Of a DNA stretch of 64,000 nt, positions 30,703 through 40,698 are shown piece by piece. Below the pieces are notes generated by a model. It was given only the letters and a program-made list of their open reading frames with translations. It was not told the origin of the DNA and searched no databases. Position numbers and translations under genes: made by a program. Each line of letters starts with the position of its first letter. Within the stretch, counting starts at the first letter, position 1. The stretch lies in contig NZ_CAIJDE010000027.1 in assembly GCF_903819335.1 (NCBI RefSeq), positions 19,092-83,091 on the forward strand. Direction: 5' to 3'. Source of the DNA: Flavobacterium panici (lineage in GTDB: Bacteria > Bacteroidota > Bacteroidia > Flavobacteriales > Flavobacteriaceae).

Positions 30703-33255
30703 TTATTTTGCAGTTGCTGCGCTAATTTTTGCTTCAACTTCTTCTTCTGTTCCTTCGTAAACTTCTGTGGTTGTTTTACCGTTTTCAGTTTTGGTTACAG
30801 TTCCGGTAGTTTTACCATTGTCATTTCTTAGATCAACGCGAACAGATTTTTTCTCATATTTACTTGTATCGAAACAATCTGTTTTTTGATATTTTCCGGT
30901 TTTATCAAAATGTGCTAAACATTTTGCTGTTTCTTCTTCAGTACAGCCTTTTTCTTTGCACATTTTAATACATTCTTCTTTTGTCATTCCTGATAAATCT
31001 CCGCATTTAGAAACTCCTCCGGCATGCATTTCGATTTTTGCACAACAAGAAGCTTTTCCTGCAATGTTTGATTCAGAATGTCCATCACCTAAAATTGGTG
31101 CAACAACTAATCCAATTAAACAAGTTAATTTAATTAAGATGTTCATTGATGGTCCGGATGTATCTTTAAACGGATCTCCAACTGTATCTCCGGTTACGGC
31201 TGCTTTGTGTGCATCAGAACCTTTATAAGTCATTTCACCGTTGATCATAACTCCGGCTTCAAAAGATTTTTTAGCATTGTCCCAAGCACCTCCGGCATTG
31301 TTTTGGAAAACTGCCCAAAGCACTCCAGAAACCGTAACTCCCGCCATATATCCTCCTAACATTTCAGCAATTAACTGATTGTTATCTGAGTAAACTAATT
31401 TTCCTAAAAGTACAATTGCAATTGGGAAACCAATCGTTAAAATTCCCGGAAGCATCATTTCGCGTAAAGCGGCTTTTGTAGAAATTTCAACACATTTTCC
31501 ATATTCCGGTTTTCCGGTTCCTTCCATAATTCCAGGAATTTCCTTAAACTGACGGCGTACTTCATAAACCATATCCATCGCTGCTTTTCCAACAGAATTC
31601 ATCGCTAAAGCAGAGAAAACCACCGGAATCATTCCGCCGACAAATAACATTGCTAAAACTGGCGCTTTGAAGATATTGATTCCGTCAATTCCTGTAAACG
31701 TTACGTATGCTGCAAATAAAGCTAATGAAGTTAAAGCTGCAGAAGCAATTGCAAAACCTTTTCCGGTTGCTGCAGTTGTGTTTCCAACAGAATCTAAAAT
31801 GTCAGTTCTTGTACGAACTTCTTTTGGTAATTCGCTCATTTCGGCAATTCCTCCAGCGTTATCAGAAATTGGCCCGAAAGCATCAATTGCTAATTGCATC
31901 GCAGTTGTTGCCATCATGGCTGAAGCTGCTAAAGCAACTCCGTAAAATCCTGCCAAAGCATATGAAATCCAGATCGCACCGGCAAACAATAATACGGTTG
32001 GGAAAGTCGAAATCATTCCCGTTGCTAAACCAGCAATTACGTTTGTTCCCGCTCCTGTAGATGATTTTTGAACAATTGCCAAAACTGGTTTTGTTCCTAA
32101 TCCTGTATAATATTCTGTTACTGATGAAATAGCTCCGCCAACAACTAATCCAACTAATGTTGCATAGAAAACACGCAATGATGAAATGTCTTTTGATCCT
32201 TCTCCAAAGAAAGTCATCTGCATAGTTTCAGGAAGCATATATTGTACTAAAAAGAAACAAGCTACGGCCGTTAAAGCAATAGAAACCCAGTTTCCTATAT
32301 TTAATGCTTTTTGAACTTGTGCTTCTTTCGCATTGTCATCTGAAATTTTTACTAATGTTGTTCCGATAATGGAGAATAAAATTCCGAAACCGGCAATTGC
32401 CATTGGAAGTAAAATTGGACCAATTCCGCCAAAAGCGTCATTGATACTTCCGCCCATATCTTTTATAACATAGTTTCCTAGTACCATTGCTGCAAGAACT
32501 GTTGCTACATAAGATCCGAATAAATCGGCTCCCATACCGGCAACGTCACCCACATTATCTCCAACGTTATCTGCAATTGTTGCAGGGTTTCTTGGATCAT
32601 CTTCCGGAATTCCGGCTTCTACTTTACCTACTAAATCGGCACCAACGTCGGCCGCTTTTGTGTAGATTCCGCCACCCACTCTGGCAAATAATGCGATAGA
32701 TTCTGCACCAAGAGAAAATCCTGCTAAAGTTTCTAAAACAACTGTCATTGTTTCGGTGTCTTTCCAAACTCCGTCAGAAAATAAATTAAAGAAAATTATA
32801 AAAAAAGCTGTTAAACCCAGAACTGCAAGACCTGCAACACCCAATCCCATTACGGTTCCGCCTCCAAAAGATACTTTTAGTGCCTGTGGTAAACTTGTAC
32901 GTGCCGCCTGTGTTGTTCTAACGTTTGTTTTGGTTGCGATTTTCATACCTATATTACCTGCATAAGCTGAAAATAATGCGCCAAAAATAAATGCAATTAC
33001 GATCAATAAATGTGTTTTTACACCCGGAATAAAAGTAATTCCTGCCAAAGCTAAACTTGCAATAATAACAAAGATGGTTAATAGTTTATATTCGGCTTTT
33101 AAGAAGGCTAAGGCCCCTTCGTAGATGTAATCTGAAATCTCTTTCATTTTACCGTCTCCCGCGTCTTGTTTTAAAACCCAAGTCCTTTTTATTCCCATGA
33201 AAAGTAATCCTAAAACTGCCATGACAATTGGCAGGTAAATCATAAATGCATTCAT
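30703..33255 (-). CDS. hppA: Membrane-bound pyrophosphatase with Cys-rich C-terminal tail
   Basis: 850-residue inner-membrane pump that couples pyrophosphate hydrolysis to H+ or Na+ export. The catalytic block DVGADLVGKVEAGIPEDDPRN and DNVGDNVGDVAGMGADLFGSY are near residues 200-245. GNTTAATGKGFA near 490 has Ala where K+-independent enzymes carry Lys, pointing to a K+-dependent enzyme. The last 125 residues (from about 726, after the final helix ILGDG) are unusual for the family: eight cysteines in C-C, C-x3-C and C-x4-C spacings (MTKEECIKMCKEKGC), then a Thr/Lys/Glu-rich end. Soluble pyrophosphatase follows upstream at 33369. Confidence 0.95.
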   Translation of the reverse strand: MNAFMIYLPIVMAVLGLLFMGIKRTWVLKQDAGDGKMKEISDYIYEGALAFLKAEYKLLTIFVIIASLALAGITFIPGVKTHLLIVIAFIFGALFSAYAGNIGMKIATKTNVRTTQAARTSLPQALKVSFGGGTVMGLGVAGLAVLGLTAFFIIFFNLFSDGVWKDTETMTVVLETLAGFSLGAESIALFARVGGGIYTKAADVGADLVGKVEAGIPEDDPRNPATIADNVGDNVGDVAGMGADLFGSYVATVLAAMVLGNYVIKDMGGSINDAFGGIGPILLPMAIAGFGILFSIIGTTLVKISDDNAKEAQVQKALNIGNWVSIALTAVACFFLVQYMLPETMQMTFFGEGSKDISSLRVFYATLVGLVVGGAISSVTEYYTGLGTKPVLAIVQKSSTGAGTNVIAGLATGMISTFPTVLLFAGAIWISYALAGFYGVALAASAMMATTAMQLAIDAFGPISDNAGGIAEMSELPKEVRTRTDILDSVGNTTAATGKGFAIASAALTSLALFAAYVTFTGIDGINIFKAPVLAMLFVGGMIPVVFSALAMNSVGKAAMDMVYEVRRQFKEIPGIMEGTGKPEYGKCVEISTKAALREMMLPGILTIGFPIAIVLLGKLVYSDNNQLIAEMLGGYMAGVTVSGVLWAVFQNNAGGAWDNAKKSFEAGVMINGEMTYKGSDAHKAAVTGDTVGDPFKDTSGPSMNILIKLTCLIGLVVAPILGDGHSESNIAGKASCCAKIEMHAGGVSKCGDLSGMTKEECIKMCKEKGCTEEETAKCLAHFDKTGKYQKTDCFDTSKYEKKSVRVDLRNDNGKTTGTVTKTENGKTTTEVYEGTEEEVEAKISAATAK

Positions 33256-33311
33256 AATATATTAATGGTTTTGGTTAATAGTCAACAATCTAACTGAAAC
33301 GAATTTAAACA

Positions 33312-33347
33312 AAAAAGCAATACTCCTGACGGCAGTATTGCTTTTTT
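33312..33347 (-). terminator. Terminator after ppa
   Basis: AAAAAGCAATACT pairs with AGTATTGCTTTTT around CCTGACGGC. It separates ppa from hppA, which therefore has its own promoter. Confidence 0.85.
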
Positions 33348-33368
33348 TATAATAAAATAGGGTATAAA

Positions 33369-33899
33369 TTATTTAATACTAAATAATCCCTCTGGTTTGT
33401 TTTCAATATCGTTAAAACGCTTTGTACATTCAGCAATAATTGCAAATGCTTCGTTTACGTCTCCCCATCCTTCTACATCTACTTGTTTGTTTTCAAGATC
33501 TTTGTAAACCTGGAAGAAATGCTCGATTTCTTTTAATAAGTGTCCATTAATATCTGAAAGGTCATTTAATGAATTCCAGATTGGATCTGAAACTGGTACA
33601 CAAATAATTTTTTCGTCTGGTCCTTTATCATCTGCCATGTGGAAAACACCAATTGGTTTTACTTCCATAACACATCCGGGAAAAGTTGGTTCGTTTACTA
33701 AAACCAATACATCAAGAGGGTCACCGTCAAGTGCTAAAGTTTCAGGAATAAATCCGTAATCTGCAGGGTACATCATTGAAGAGAATAACATTCTGTCGAA
33801 ACGCATTCTTTTGATTTCAAAATCGTACTCATATTTATTTCTGCTTCCTCTTGGTATTTCGATTAATACATCGAAAGTTGTTAGTTTGTCTGCGGTCAT
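33369..33899 (-). CDS. ppa: Soluble inorganic pyrophosphatase
   Basis: 176-residue family I pyrophosphatase. IPRGSRNKYEYD near 14-25 and the metal-binding DGDPLDVLVL near 56-65 are characteristic. It removes pyrophosphate from biosynthetic reactions in the cytosol, including that made by MetK and by ATP sulfurylase in this window. It is next to the membrane pyrophosphatase but separated by a terminator, so the same substrate is handled by an energy-wasting and an energy-conserving enzyme. Confidence 0.96.
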   Translation of the reverse strand: MTADKLTTFDVLIEIPRGSRNKYEYDFEIKRMRFDRMLFSSMMYPADYGFIPETLALDGDPLDVLVLVNEPTFPGCVMEVKPIGVFHMADDKGPDEKIICVPVSDPIWNSLNDLSDINGHLLKEIEHFFQVYKDLENKQVDVEGWGDVNEAFAIIAECTKRFNDIENKPEGLFSIK

Positions 33900-34031
33900 T
33901 TTCGTTTTTTATTATATCTATAATTTCGACTGCAAAAGTAACTAAACAATCCTTTTTTACAATGAAAAAAGTATATTAATCTCTGTATTTATACATTAAT
34001 TAATATACTTTTCTTTTTATATAACAGACAG

Positions 34032-34631
34032 TTAATATATAATTTTCCTATTTCGCTTACTTAGGTAATAATGCCATAGCAAATATGTGGCATATGATCG
34101 GTACGGACTCCATTGTTCTGCATGGATTTCCATCTCTTGTTTGTCGTGAATATCAAGCAATTCTTTGATTGTATTTATGACTGCAATATCGCCCAGCGGA
34201 ATTAAATCCGGTTCCTGAAGACAGAACATTAAATAGATGTCAATTGTCCAGTTTCCGATACCTTTTAATTTGATCAATTCTTCGCGAACTTGTTTTGCCG
34301 ATTTTGAGGCCAGACTTTCTACATCGAGTTCTTTGTTTAAAATGGCTTCGGACAAGATCTTGATGTATTTTGTTTTTTGACGGCTTACGCCAAGACTTCT
34401 ATATTCTTCATCTGGCAAAATCGCCATTGTTTCAGGATTACAGGTTGTATAGGATTTTATTTTTAAGAATGTGGCTTTCGCCGAATCTACAGAAACCTGC
34501 TGCTCAAGAATTAATAACACCAAAGTTTCAAAACCCTGCGGACGCTTTGGTATTGGCGGAAGCCCATATTTTTCGATTATTTCCCGAAATACTGGGTTTT
34601 TATTGGTTAGAAAATCGATAGCTTCTTGCAT
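34032..34631 (-). CDS. HhH-GPD DNA glycosylase (AlkA-like)
   Basis: 199-residue base-excision repair enzyme. The helix-hairpin-helix LIKLKGIGNWTIDIYLMF is near 115-132 and the catalytic Asp is in DLIPLGDIAVIN. It lacks the C-terminal Fe-S cysteines of Nth/MutY, so a 3-methyladenine glycosylase II role is most likely. It is shorter than E. coli AlkA because the N-terminal non-catalytic domain is missing. It lies 12 bases downstream of the acyltransferase in the same orientation. Confidence 0.88.
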   Translation of the reverse strand: MQEAIDFLTNKNPVFREIIEKYGLPPIPKRPQGFETLVLLILEQQVSVDSAKATFLKIKSYTTCNPETMAILPDEEYRSLGVSRQKTKYIKILSEAILNKELDVESLASKSAKQVREELIKLKGIGNWTIDIYLMFCLQEPDLIPLGDIAVINTIKELLDIHDKQEMEIHAEQWSPYRSYATYLLWHYYLSKRNRKIIY

Positions 34632-34643
34632 GATGGAAACTTT

Positions 34644-35696
34644 TTATCCTGATATATATTTACCATAAGGTAATTTATTAATAGTATATATAATCACAGT
34701 AGAAATCAACAGACAAATTAAAGTTACTAAGGGAATTGCAAATACAGGATTTATAAAATCATAATCTATTTTAACTGCCCACATCAATCGTAAAATCAAA
34801 ACATGGACCAAATAAATTCCATAACTATATTTACTGATAAAATTAGTAATTTGTATTACTACAGAATTAGTGATTTCCAGATTCTTAAAAAAAAGAAAAA
34901 GACCAACTGAAACCATCAAAATATTTAAAGAATTATAATTATAAAAATACTCTTCAAAACTATTGCTGTCGCGGGATAAAAAATAAGTCCCAAATATTGT
35001 AATACTTACTCCAATTAACACCAAAAATACTGCAGTCCCAATAATTGTTCTTTTAGGAAACGAGAAAGATTTAATTGACAAATAATATCCTAAAACCAAA
35101 TACCCTATAAACCCCGAAAAATAGGTTAAATCAACATTAATTCGGAATATACATAAAGCTGGCTGATTAATAAACAGAGTGAATATCCATATCAATATAA
35201 AATATAAAATCTCTTTTTCTGTAGCATTTTGAATCCATTTACTTATGATTGGCACAAATAAATATATTCCAATAATCATATAAATATACCAGAGATGATA
35301 GGAACTGCCATTTAGTAACAGATGGAATACCCATTCAATAATTTCCCCAATAGACATTTCATGACCTCCAGAAATATTATCGTTTAATGCAAACATTGCA
35401 TAAACAAAACTCCAAAATAAGAAAGGTAAAACTATTCGTGAAAATCTTTTTTTAAGGAATTCGCTTAATTCGTATGTTCTGCTTAACATTAATACTCCTG
35501 TTAACATCACAAATACAGGCACACAAAACCGCACAAAACTATCATAAACATTCCCTGTCCACCAAACAAAATTTGAGATATAACCATATTGATATAAAAT
35601 CTCCGCTGTTACATGTACTAGAATTACACTAATCGTTGCGGCAACTCTTAGATTAGTTGCCCAGCTCATTTTATTACCCACTTGGTTTTCACTCAT
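34644..35696 (-). CDS. Acyltransferase 3 family membrane protein
   Basis: 350-residue polytopic inner-membrane protein with about ten helices. The family's N-terminal block NLRVAATISVILVHVTAE carries the conserved His, followed by RFCVPVFVMLTGVLML and KRFSRIVLPFLFWSFVY. Such proteins O-acylate surface sugars or other extracytoplasmic acceptors. No glycan gene cluster is adjacent, so the acceptor is unknown. Confidence 0.88.
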   Translation of the reverse strand: MSENQVGNKMSWATNLRVAATISVILVHVTAEILYQYGYISNFVWWTGNVYDSFVRFCVPVFVMLTGVLMLSRTYELSEFLKKRFSRIVLPFLFWSFVYAMFALNDNISGGHEMSIGEIIEWVFHLLLNGSSYHLWYIYMIIGIYLFVPIISKWIQNATEKEILYFILIWIFTLFINQPALCIFRINVDLTYFSGFIGYLVLGYYLSIKSFSFPKRTIIGTAVFLVLIGVSITIFGTYFLSRDSNSFEEYFYNYNSLNILMVSVGLFLFFKNLEITNSVVIQITNFISKYSYGIYLVHVLILRLMWAVKIDYDFINPVFAIPLVTLICLLISTVIIYTINKLPYGKYISG

Positions 35697-35747
35697 AAAA
35701 TATTATTTGTTAATTATAATTATGAAAGCGAAGAATCTAAATGATGG

Positions 35748-38249
35748 TTAGAAATAAAATCCGAAAGATCCTTTTATAGCAAATTTATGGGCATCAGGCA
35801 TATCTAAATAATTTCCTCTCCATGAAAAATCAAGACGGAAAACTTTGAAGATATTTCCTATTCCTGCATTATATTCCCAATATACATTTTCTGGTGCATT
35901 ATAAGGAAGTCCAGAAGCATTTATTTCACGATTTGCTTTAGAAATTGTTCCATGAACTGCTCTTACTCCTATAAATTCTCTCCAGTTCAGTTTTCGCATA
36001 AATGGAACTCTAGCGAATAATCTTCCTCCAAAATCATGATTCCATTGTAATGTTGTATACTGATCGGTAACGAATTCATAGAAATTCAAGTTACTAAACG
36101 TATTTTCAATGGTAAAATAAGTCTGGTTACCCGGAATTACGCTCATTAATCCTAAAGGAATTGTTCCGAATGTTTTTCCTGTTTCTATAATAATGTTAGA
36201 TCTTCCTAAAGGTCCAATAATAATTGGCTGTTTATAGAATACCTGTATTTTTTCGTAGGCAAAATCACTGTCAAAAACTCCTTTTAAACCATAACTAAAG
36301 TTAACAAAGAAATGACTAAACGGACTGTCTACTAAATCTCTTTCTACTCCGTAACCAATAGTTTTACGGTTTGGCATATATTCAAACTGAATATTGGCTT
36401 CTGATTGTTTTACATCACTTTTTACAACTCCCATAGGGTCTGCTGCGGTTGGTAATGTCGTATAATAATCTAAACTAAATGTTTTTGATGCCGATTCTAA
36501 TGTTCGATAAGAAAACCCTGCCTGAACAACAAAATTCTTTTTCGGTTCCATTTCTACCGAAATGTTACTCAAATTAATGTTGGTCAATTTTCCGTTGCTT
36601 CCGGTTGTAAACAAAGCAGAAGAGGCAAAACTTCGACCTAGAATATCATTTGTTGTGGTTAAACTGGCTCCAATTTGTTCGATATCACGCCTGTTTCCTC
36701 CAGAAATAATAACACGTTTTTTCTTGTCGACCATCCATTTTCCAGAAACTCCGTATTTGAATTTACTGTCATCAAATCCGTAAGCTGTATAAGCTTGTAT
36801 ACGCCAAGGATCGTTCGGTCCGAAATAAGTTCTACCTCCTACTCTTAGCCTCAAACCTTCGACTTCATTATATCCAAATGTAGAGAAAATAGGCCCGTAA
36901 TCGAAGTTTTTAAATTCGACGTAACCACTTCCCAAAATGGAGACGAGATTATACAATTGCTTAAATCGCTTGACCGTTTGCAAAGTATCAAGCATTTTAT
37001 AAATCCCTGCTTCGTCTTTATTTAATTTCTCAAAACGATTTTCTTCCCAAAATTCCGGCGGTCGGTCGTAGACCGCATTGTCAATGAAATTGACTTCTTC
37101 TTTATAGAATTTTTCCGGTTTTTGAATATTGAATTTATGGTTTCGAAATAAAGTTGTTCGTTTTCCATAAACTCCCTTTGATTTTTCTTTTTTATTCAAA
37201 GCAAAATCAGACATCATATAATCGCGGGTCAATAGAAAAACAGAATCGTTATCTACTTCGAATTCCTGTTCGATATAAATATCTTTTACCCAGTTAATAT
37301 TGGCACTTTTAGTAACGCCCATATTAATTTTCTTGATCGCAAAAGTGGTATCGTTTACCCAAAAATCTCCTTTAAAAGTCAATTCGTTTTTACGCCTCGG
37401 ATAAAAAACAATATTAAAACACCATTTTTTATCAATAAAAGCACTGTCTTTCAATACATAATTGTAAACATCAATTCCGGTTCTTGAAAGCGGACTTGTA
37501 AAACTTTTGTCAAAAAATTTAAGGTGATTATCGTAAATATTATAATCTGAATAAAGGTCTTTTACGAAAGCTAAAATCTGCTGGTTTCCGTTGAAACCAG
37601 ACATTTTATTTCCTGTAATATTCTCTTTTACTTTCTTTAATTTATTATCTCCGTAAACGTCATAAACAGATTCGTTGATAAAAATAGGTAGATACGTTTT
37701 TCCGGTAACATCTGAAGTATCAACGTGATTAAACACAAACTCCATTCCTTTAAAGAGTTTGTTTTTCATGAAAGCACTATCAATCGTGTTCATATCGAAC
37801 TCGACTTTTTCGTACTTCTGCATTTGATATTGATTGAATTGGTAAAGTCCGTTTTTACGTTTTCTTTCCCATATTTTTCTCAAAATATCAAGTGCCGGAT
37901 TGTTCTTTTTTGATGTTTTTCCGGTATAAATTACCACTTCATTTAATGCCTGAGGTTCGCTCAAAACAATTTTAAAATCGTAATTGACTGCTTTTTCTAA
38001 AGGAACTTCCCTATCTGAAAATCCGGCAGAACTAACCAATAAAGCGGTATAAGTATTTGGAGATTCGAGATAAAAACGGCCATCTTCGTTAGAAACGATT
38101 CCGGTGTTTGAACCTTTAAAAACAACATTTGCAAAAGGTATCGGCTGATTAGACTTGTCCAAAACAATTCCACTCACTTTCGTTTGTGCAGTAGCAATAG
38201 CCGCAAATGCGAATACAAAAAATAGGCTGAGTAAAATTATTCTTTTCAT
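35748..38249 (-). CDS. DUF5686-type outer-membrane protein with carboxypeptidase-like domain
   Basis: 833 residues from the ATG at 38249. I rejected an in-frame TTG at 38276 because it lies inside the terminator at 38259-38298 and adds residues ahead of a clear signal peptide (MKRIILLSLFFVFAFAAIATAQ). A carboxypeptidase regulatory-like domain (KVSGIVLDKSNQPIPFANVVF) follows, then a long region ending in beta-strand-rich barrel sequence and a C-terminal Phe (FGFYF). This matches the DUF5686/CarboxypepD_reg-like family of Bacteroidota. Its substrate or partner is unknown. Confidence 0.82.
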   Translation of the reverse strand: MKRIILLSLFFVFAFAAIATAQTKVSGIVLDKSNQPIPFANVVFKGSNTGIVSNEDGRFYLESPNTYTALLVSSAGFSDREVPLEKAVNYDFKIVLSEPQALNEVVIYTGKTSKKNNPALDILRKIWERKRKNGLYQFNQYQMQKYEKVEFDMNTIDSAFMKNKLFKGMEFVFNHVDTSDVTGKTYLPIFINESVYDVYGDNKLKKVKENITGNKMSGFNGNQQILAFVKDLYSDYNIYDNHLKFFDKSFTSPLSRTGIDVYNYVLKDSAFIDKKWCFNIVFYPRRKNELTFKGDFWVNDTTFAIKKINMGVTKSANINWVKDIYIEQEFEVDNDSVFLLTRDYMMSDFALNKKEKSKGVYGKRTTLFRNHKFNIQKPEKFYKEEVNFIDNAVYDRPPEFWEENRFEKLNKDEAGIYKMLDTLQTVKRFKQLYNLVSILGSGYVEFKNFDYGPIFSTFGYNEVEGLRLRVGGRTYFGPNDPWRIQAYTAYGFDDSKFKYGVSGKWMVDKKKRVIISGGNRRDIEQIGASLTTTNDILGRSFASSALFTTGSNGKLTNINLSNISVEMEPKKNFVVQAGFSYRTLESASKTFSLDYYTTLPTAADPMGVVKSDVKQSEANIQFEYMPNRKTIGYGVERDLVDSPFSHFFVNFSYGLKGVFDSDFAYEKIQVFYKQPIIIGPLGRSNIIIETGKTFGTIPLGLMSVIPGNQTYFTIENTFSNLNFYEFVTDQYTTLQWNHDFGGRLFARVPFMRKLNWREFIGVRAVHGTISKANREINASGLPYNAPENVYWEYNAGIGNIFKVFRLDFSWRGNYLDMPDAHKFAIKGSFGFYF

Positions 38250-38258
38250 TGTCTGGGC

Positions 38259-38298
38259 AAAAAAAAACTTCATCAATTAACATGAATGATGAAGTTTT
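38259..38298 (-). terminator. Terminator after pdhB
   Basis: AAAACTTCATCA pairs with TGATGAAGTTTT, followed by a long U-run on the minus strand. It lies 20 bases past the stop codon of the E1 beta gene and ends just before the next signal-peptide gene. Confidence 0.85.
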
Positions 38299-38318
38299 AT
38301 GAGTATTCTAAATGTGTA

Positions 38319-39296
38319 CTATTTGTATAACACTTTTTTAACTGCTTTTACTACATCACCTGCATTTGGCAACCAGTCTTTTAATAATACTGGAGAGTAA
38401 GGCGCAGGAGTATCTGCAGTTGTAATACGTTGAATTGGCGCATCAAGGAAATCAAAAGCTTGCTCCTGAACGATATAAGTGATCTCAGAAGAAATACTTG
38501 CAAATGGCCAGGCTTCTTCAAGAATTACTAAACGGTTTGTTTTTTTAACAGATTTAAGAATAGCATCTTTATCCATAGGACGAACTGTTCTTAAGTCGAT
38601 AATCTCACAAGAAATTCCTTCTTTAGCTAATTCATCAGCAGCGATAAAAGCTTCTTTGATGATTTTTCCAAAAGAAACGATCGTTACATCTTTTCCTTCA
38701 CGTTTAACATCAGCAACTCCTAATGGAATTGTGTATTCTCCGTCTGGCACTTCTCCTTTATCGCCATACATTTGCTCAGATTCCATAAAAATTACAGGAT
38801 CATTATCACGAATTGCAGATTTTAAAAGTCCTTTTGCATCATAAGGAGTTGAAGGCACAACAACTTTAAGACCCGGAGTGTTTGCAAACCAGTTCTCTAA
38901 AGCTTGTGAGTGAGTTGCTCCTAATTGCCCTGCCGAAGCAGTTGGTCCGCGGAAAACGATTGGCACATTAAATTGTCCACCAGTCATTTGACGCATTTTA
39001 GCAGCATTATTTATAATTTGATCAATACCAACTAAACAGAAGTTGAAAGTCATATATTCTACAATCGGTCTGTTACCATTCATTGCAGAACCTACTGCAA
39101 TTCCTGTAAAACCAAGCTCAGCAATAGGAGTATCAATTACTCTTTTTTCACCAAACTCAGCAAGCATTCCTTTTGAAGCTTTGTATGCTCCGTTGTATTC
39201 TGCAACTTCTTCGCCCATTAAATATATGGATTCATCGTGACGCATTTCTTCGCTCATCGCTTCACAAATGGCCTCTCTAAATTGTATTGTTCTCAT
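38319..39296 (-). CDS. pdhB: Pyruvate dehydrogenase E1 component, beta subunit
   Basis: 325-residue thiamine diphosphate-dependent subunit of the pyruvate dehydrogenase complex, which with E1 alpha decarboxylates pyruvate. MRTIQFREAICEAMSEEMRHDESIYLMGEEVAEYNGAYKASKG and GVDQIINNAAKMRYM-like sequence are typical. The C-terminal transketolase domain shows IDLRTVRPMDKDAILKSVKKTNRLVILEEAW. No alpha or E2 gene is adjacent; the alpha subunit must be elsewhere. A 2-oxoisovalerate enzyme is less likely by sequence. Confidence 0.93.
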   Translation of the reverse strand: MRTIQFREAICEAMSEEMRHDESIYLMGEEVAEYNGAYKASKGMLAEFGEKRVIDTPIAELGFTGIAVGSAMNGNRPIVEYMTFNFCLVGIDQIINNAAKMRQMTGGQFNVPIVFRGPTASAGQLGATHSQALENWFANTPGLKVVVPSTPYDAKGLLKSAIRDNDPVIFMESEQMYGDKGEVPDGEYTIPLGVADVKREGKDVTIVSFGKIIKEAFIAADELAKEGISCEIIDLRTVRPMDKDAILKSVKKTNRLVILEEAWPFASISSEITYIVQEQAFDFLDAPIQRITTADTPAPYSPVLLKDWLPNAGDVVKAVKKVLYK

Positions 39297-39757
39297 ATTT
39301 TATATTGTATGTTGAATTTTCTGAAGAGCAAAAATAAATATTTTAAATAACTTAAAAGCATAAATTGAATTTAAAATCGCATGAAGTTCTTTCTCTCTTT
39401 AGCTTTTAACTTTTTAAAGATTATTGTGATATTAACGAAATCGATATAATAGACGTGTAGCTCACACTTAATCTGCCAAATCCATTTTTTTGACAAACTT
39501 TAATCTATTTGTTTAATTCCTGTTTCTCCGAAATTCTTTCATAAGAACGGTGAAATTCAAAAATTAGTATTTATCGACCTAAACTTTAACCATTGTTTAA
39601 TCTTCAAAAATTGCAAAATTCCTAACAATCAGGTAAAATGAATGCTTTTTCATTTTAAGATTCCGATGAAAACCACTTCAAAACACATAATCTTCGAAAT
39701 CGTAATAGTTTTAAAAAATATTATGCATGCATAGTATAATTATTCCAAATTAAATTC

Positions 39758-39765
39758 TAAATTTG
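39758..39765 (+). promoter_or_regulatory. Likely etfB promoter -7 box; rest of the 500-base gap is featureless
   Basis: TAAATTTG fits the -7 consensus and is 34 bases from the etfB ATG. The divergent gap 39297-39799 otherwise contains only AT-rich sequence with the small palindrome TATGCATGCATA at 39722-39733. I see no ORF or structured RNA in it. Confidence 0.5.
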
Positions 39766-39799
39766 TAAAAGCATATTACAAATTCAAAATATATACTTT

Positions 39800-40546
39800 A
39801 TGAAAATATTAGTTTGCATCAGCCATGTGCCTGATACTACTTCAAAAATTAACTTCTCCAATGGTGATTCAGAATTTGATACCAATGGTGTACAATATGT
39901 AATTAATCCTAATGATGAGTTTGGACTTACACGCGCGATCTGGTTTCAAGAGCAGCAAGGTGCAAATGTAACAGTTGTAAACGTTGGAGGTCCTGATACT
40001 GAACCTACATTGCGTAAAGCATTGGCAATTGGTGCAAACGAAGCAATTCGTGTAAACGCAAACCCAACTGACGGATTTTTTGTTGCAAAACAATTAGCTG
40101 AAGTAATTAAAAATGGCGGATACGATCTTGTAATTGCAGGAAAAGAATCTCTTGATTATAATGGTGGAATGGTTCCTGGAATGATTGCAGGAATTTTAGG
40201 TTCTAACTTCTTAAATTCTTGTACCTCTTTAACTGTTGATGGAAACAATGTAAAAGCTGTTCGTGAAATCGACGGTGGAAAAGAAACTGTAAGCACTACG
40301 CTTCCTTTAATTATTGGTGGTCAAAAAGGTCTTGTTGAAGAAAAAGATTTACGTATCCCAAACATGAGAGGAATCATGACAGCAAGAACTAAAGCTTTAA
40401 CTATTCTTGAGCCAGTTGATGCTCCTGTAAATACAAAAGCGGTGAAATTTGAAAAACCAGCTCCAAAATCAGCAGTGAAATTAGTTTCTGCAGATAATTT
40501 AGATGAGTTAGTTAATTTATTACACAACGAGGCTAAGGTGATTTAA
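39800..40546 (+). CDS. etfB: Electron transfer flavoprotein, beta subunit
   Basis: 248-residue subunit that binds AMP and, with EtfA, carries electrons from acyl-CoA and other dehydrogenases to the quinone pool. MKILVCISHVPDTTSKI at the N-terminus, the central AGKESLDYNGGMVPGMIAG, and LRIPNMRGIMTARTKAL are typical of the family. It is 152 bases upstream of etfA; the gap is filled by a simple repeat, but the two are almost certainly co-transcribed. Confidence 0.96.
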   Translation: MKILVCISHVPDTTSKINFSNGDSEFDTNGVQYVINPNDEFGLTRAIWFQEQQGANVTVVNVGGPDTEPTLRKALAIGANEAIRVNANPTDGFFVAKQLAEVIKNGGYDLVIAGKESLDYNGGMVPGMIAGILGSNFLNSCTSLTVDGNNVKAVREIDGGKETVSTTLPLIIGGQKGLVEEKDLRIPNMRGIMTARTKALTILEPVDAPVNTKAVKFEKPAPKSAVKLVSADNLDELVNLLHNEAKVI

Positions 40547-40548
40547 GA

Positions 40549-40697
40549 TTGTAGAGTTTAGATTTTAGATTGCTGATTGAACACAGCTCTAACATCTTTC
40601 CCTCATTCAAATCCAAAATCATTAATCTGAAATAAGAATCATTTTTAGATTTCAATTTTCAAAAATCTGAAATCTAAAATCTAAAATCTAAAATTAT
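40549..40697. repeat. AAATCTAAAATCT intergenic repeat between etfB and etfA
   Basis: Tandem AAAATCTGAAATCTAAAATC words, ending just before the etfA start. The same words occur at 7205-7245, 7978-8008, 9776-9822 and 51355-51460. It is a genome-wide type of spacer that here lengthens an intra-operon gap. Confidence 0.7.
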
Positions 40698-40698
40698 T

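Noticed and set aside
33353..33366. ATAGGGTATAAAT as another copy of the cys operator
   Set aside because: It lies just after the ppa stop codon, has only a half match and no promoter; likely chance in AT-rich DNA.
38250..38276. Upstream TTG/ATG starts for the DUF5686-type gene
   Set aside because: They fall in the terminator of the preceding gene, and the signal peptide starts at 38249.
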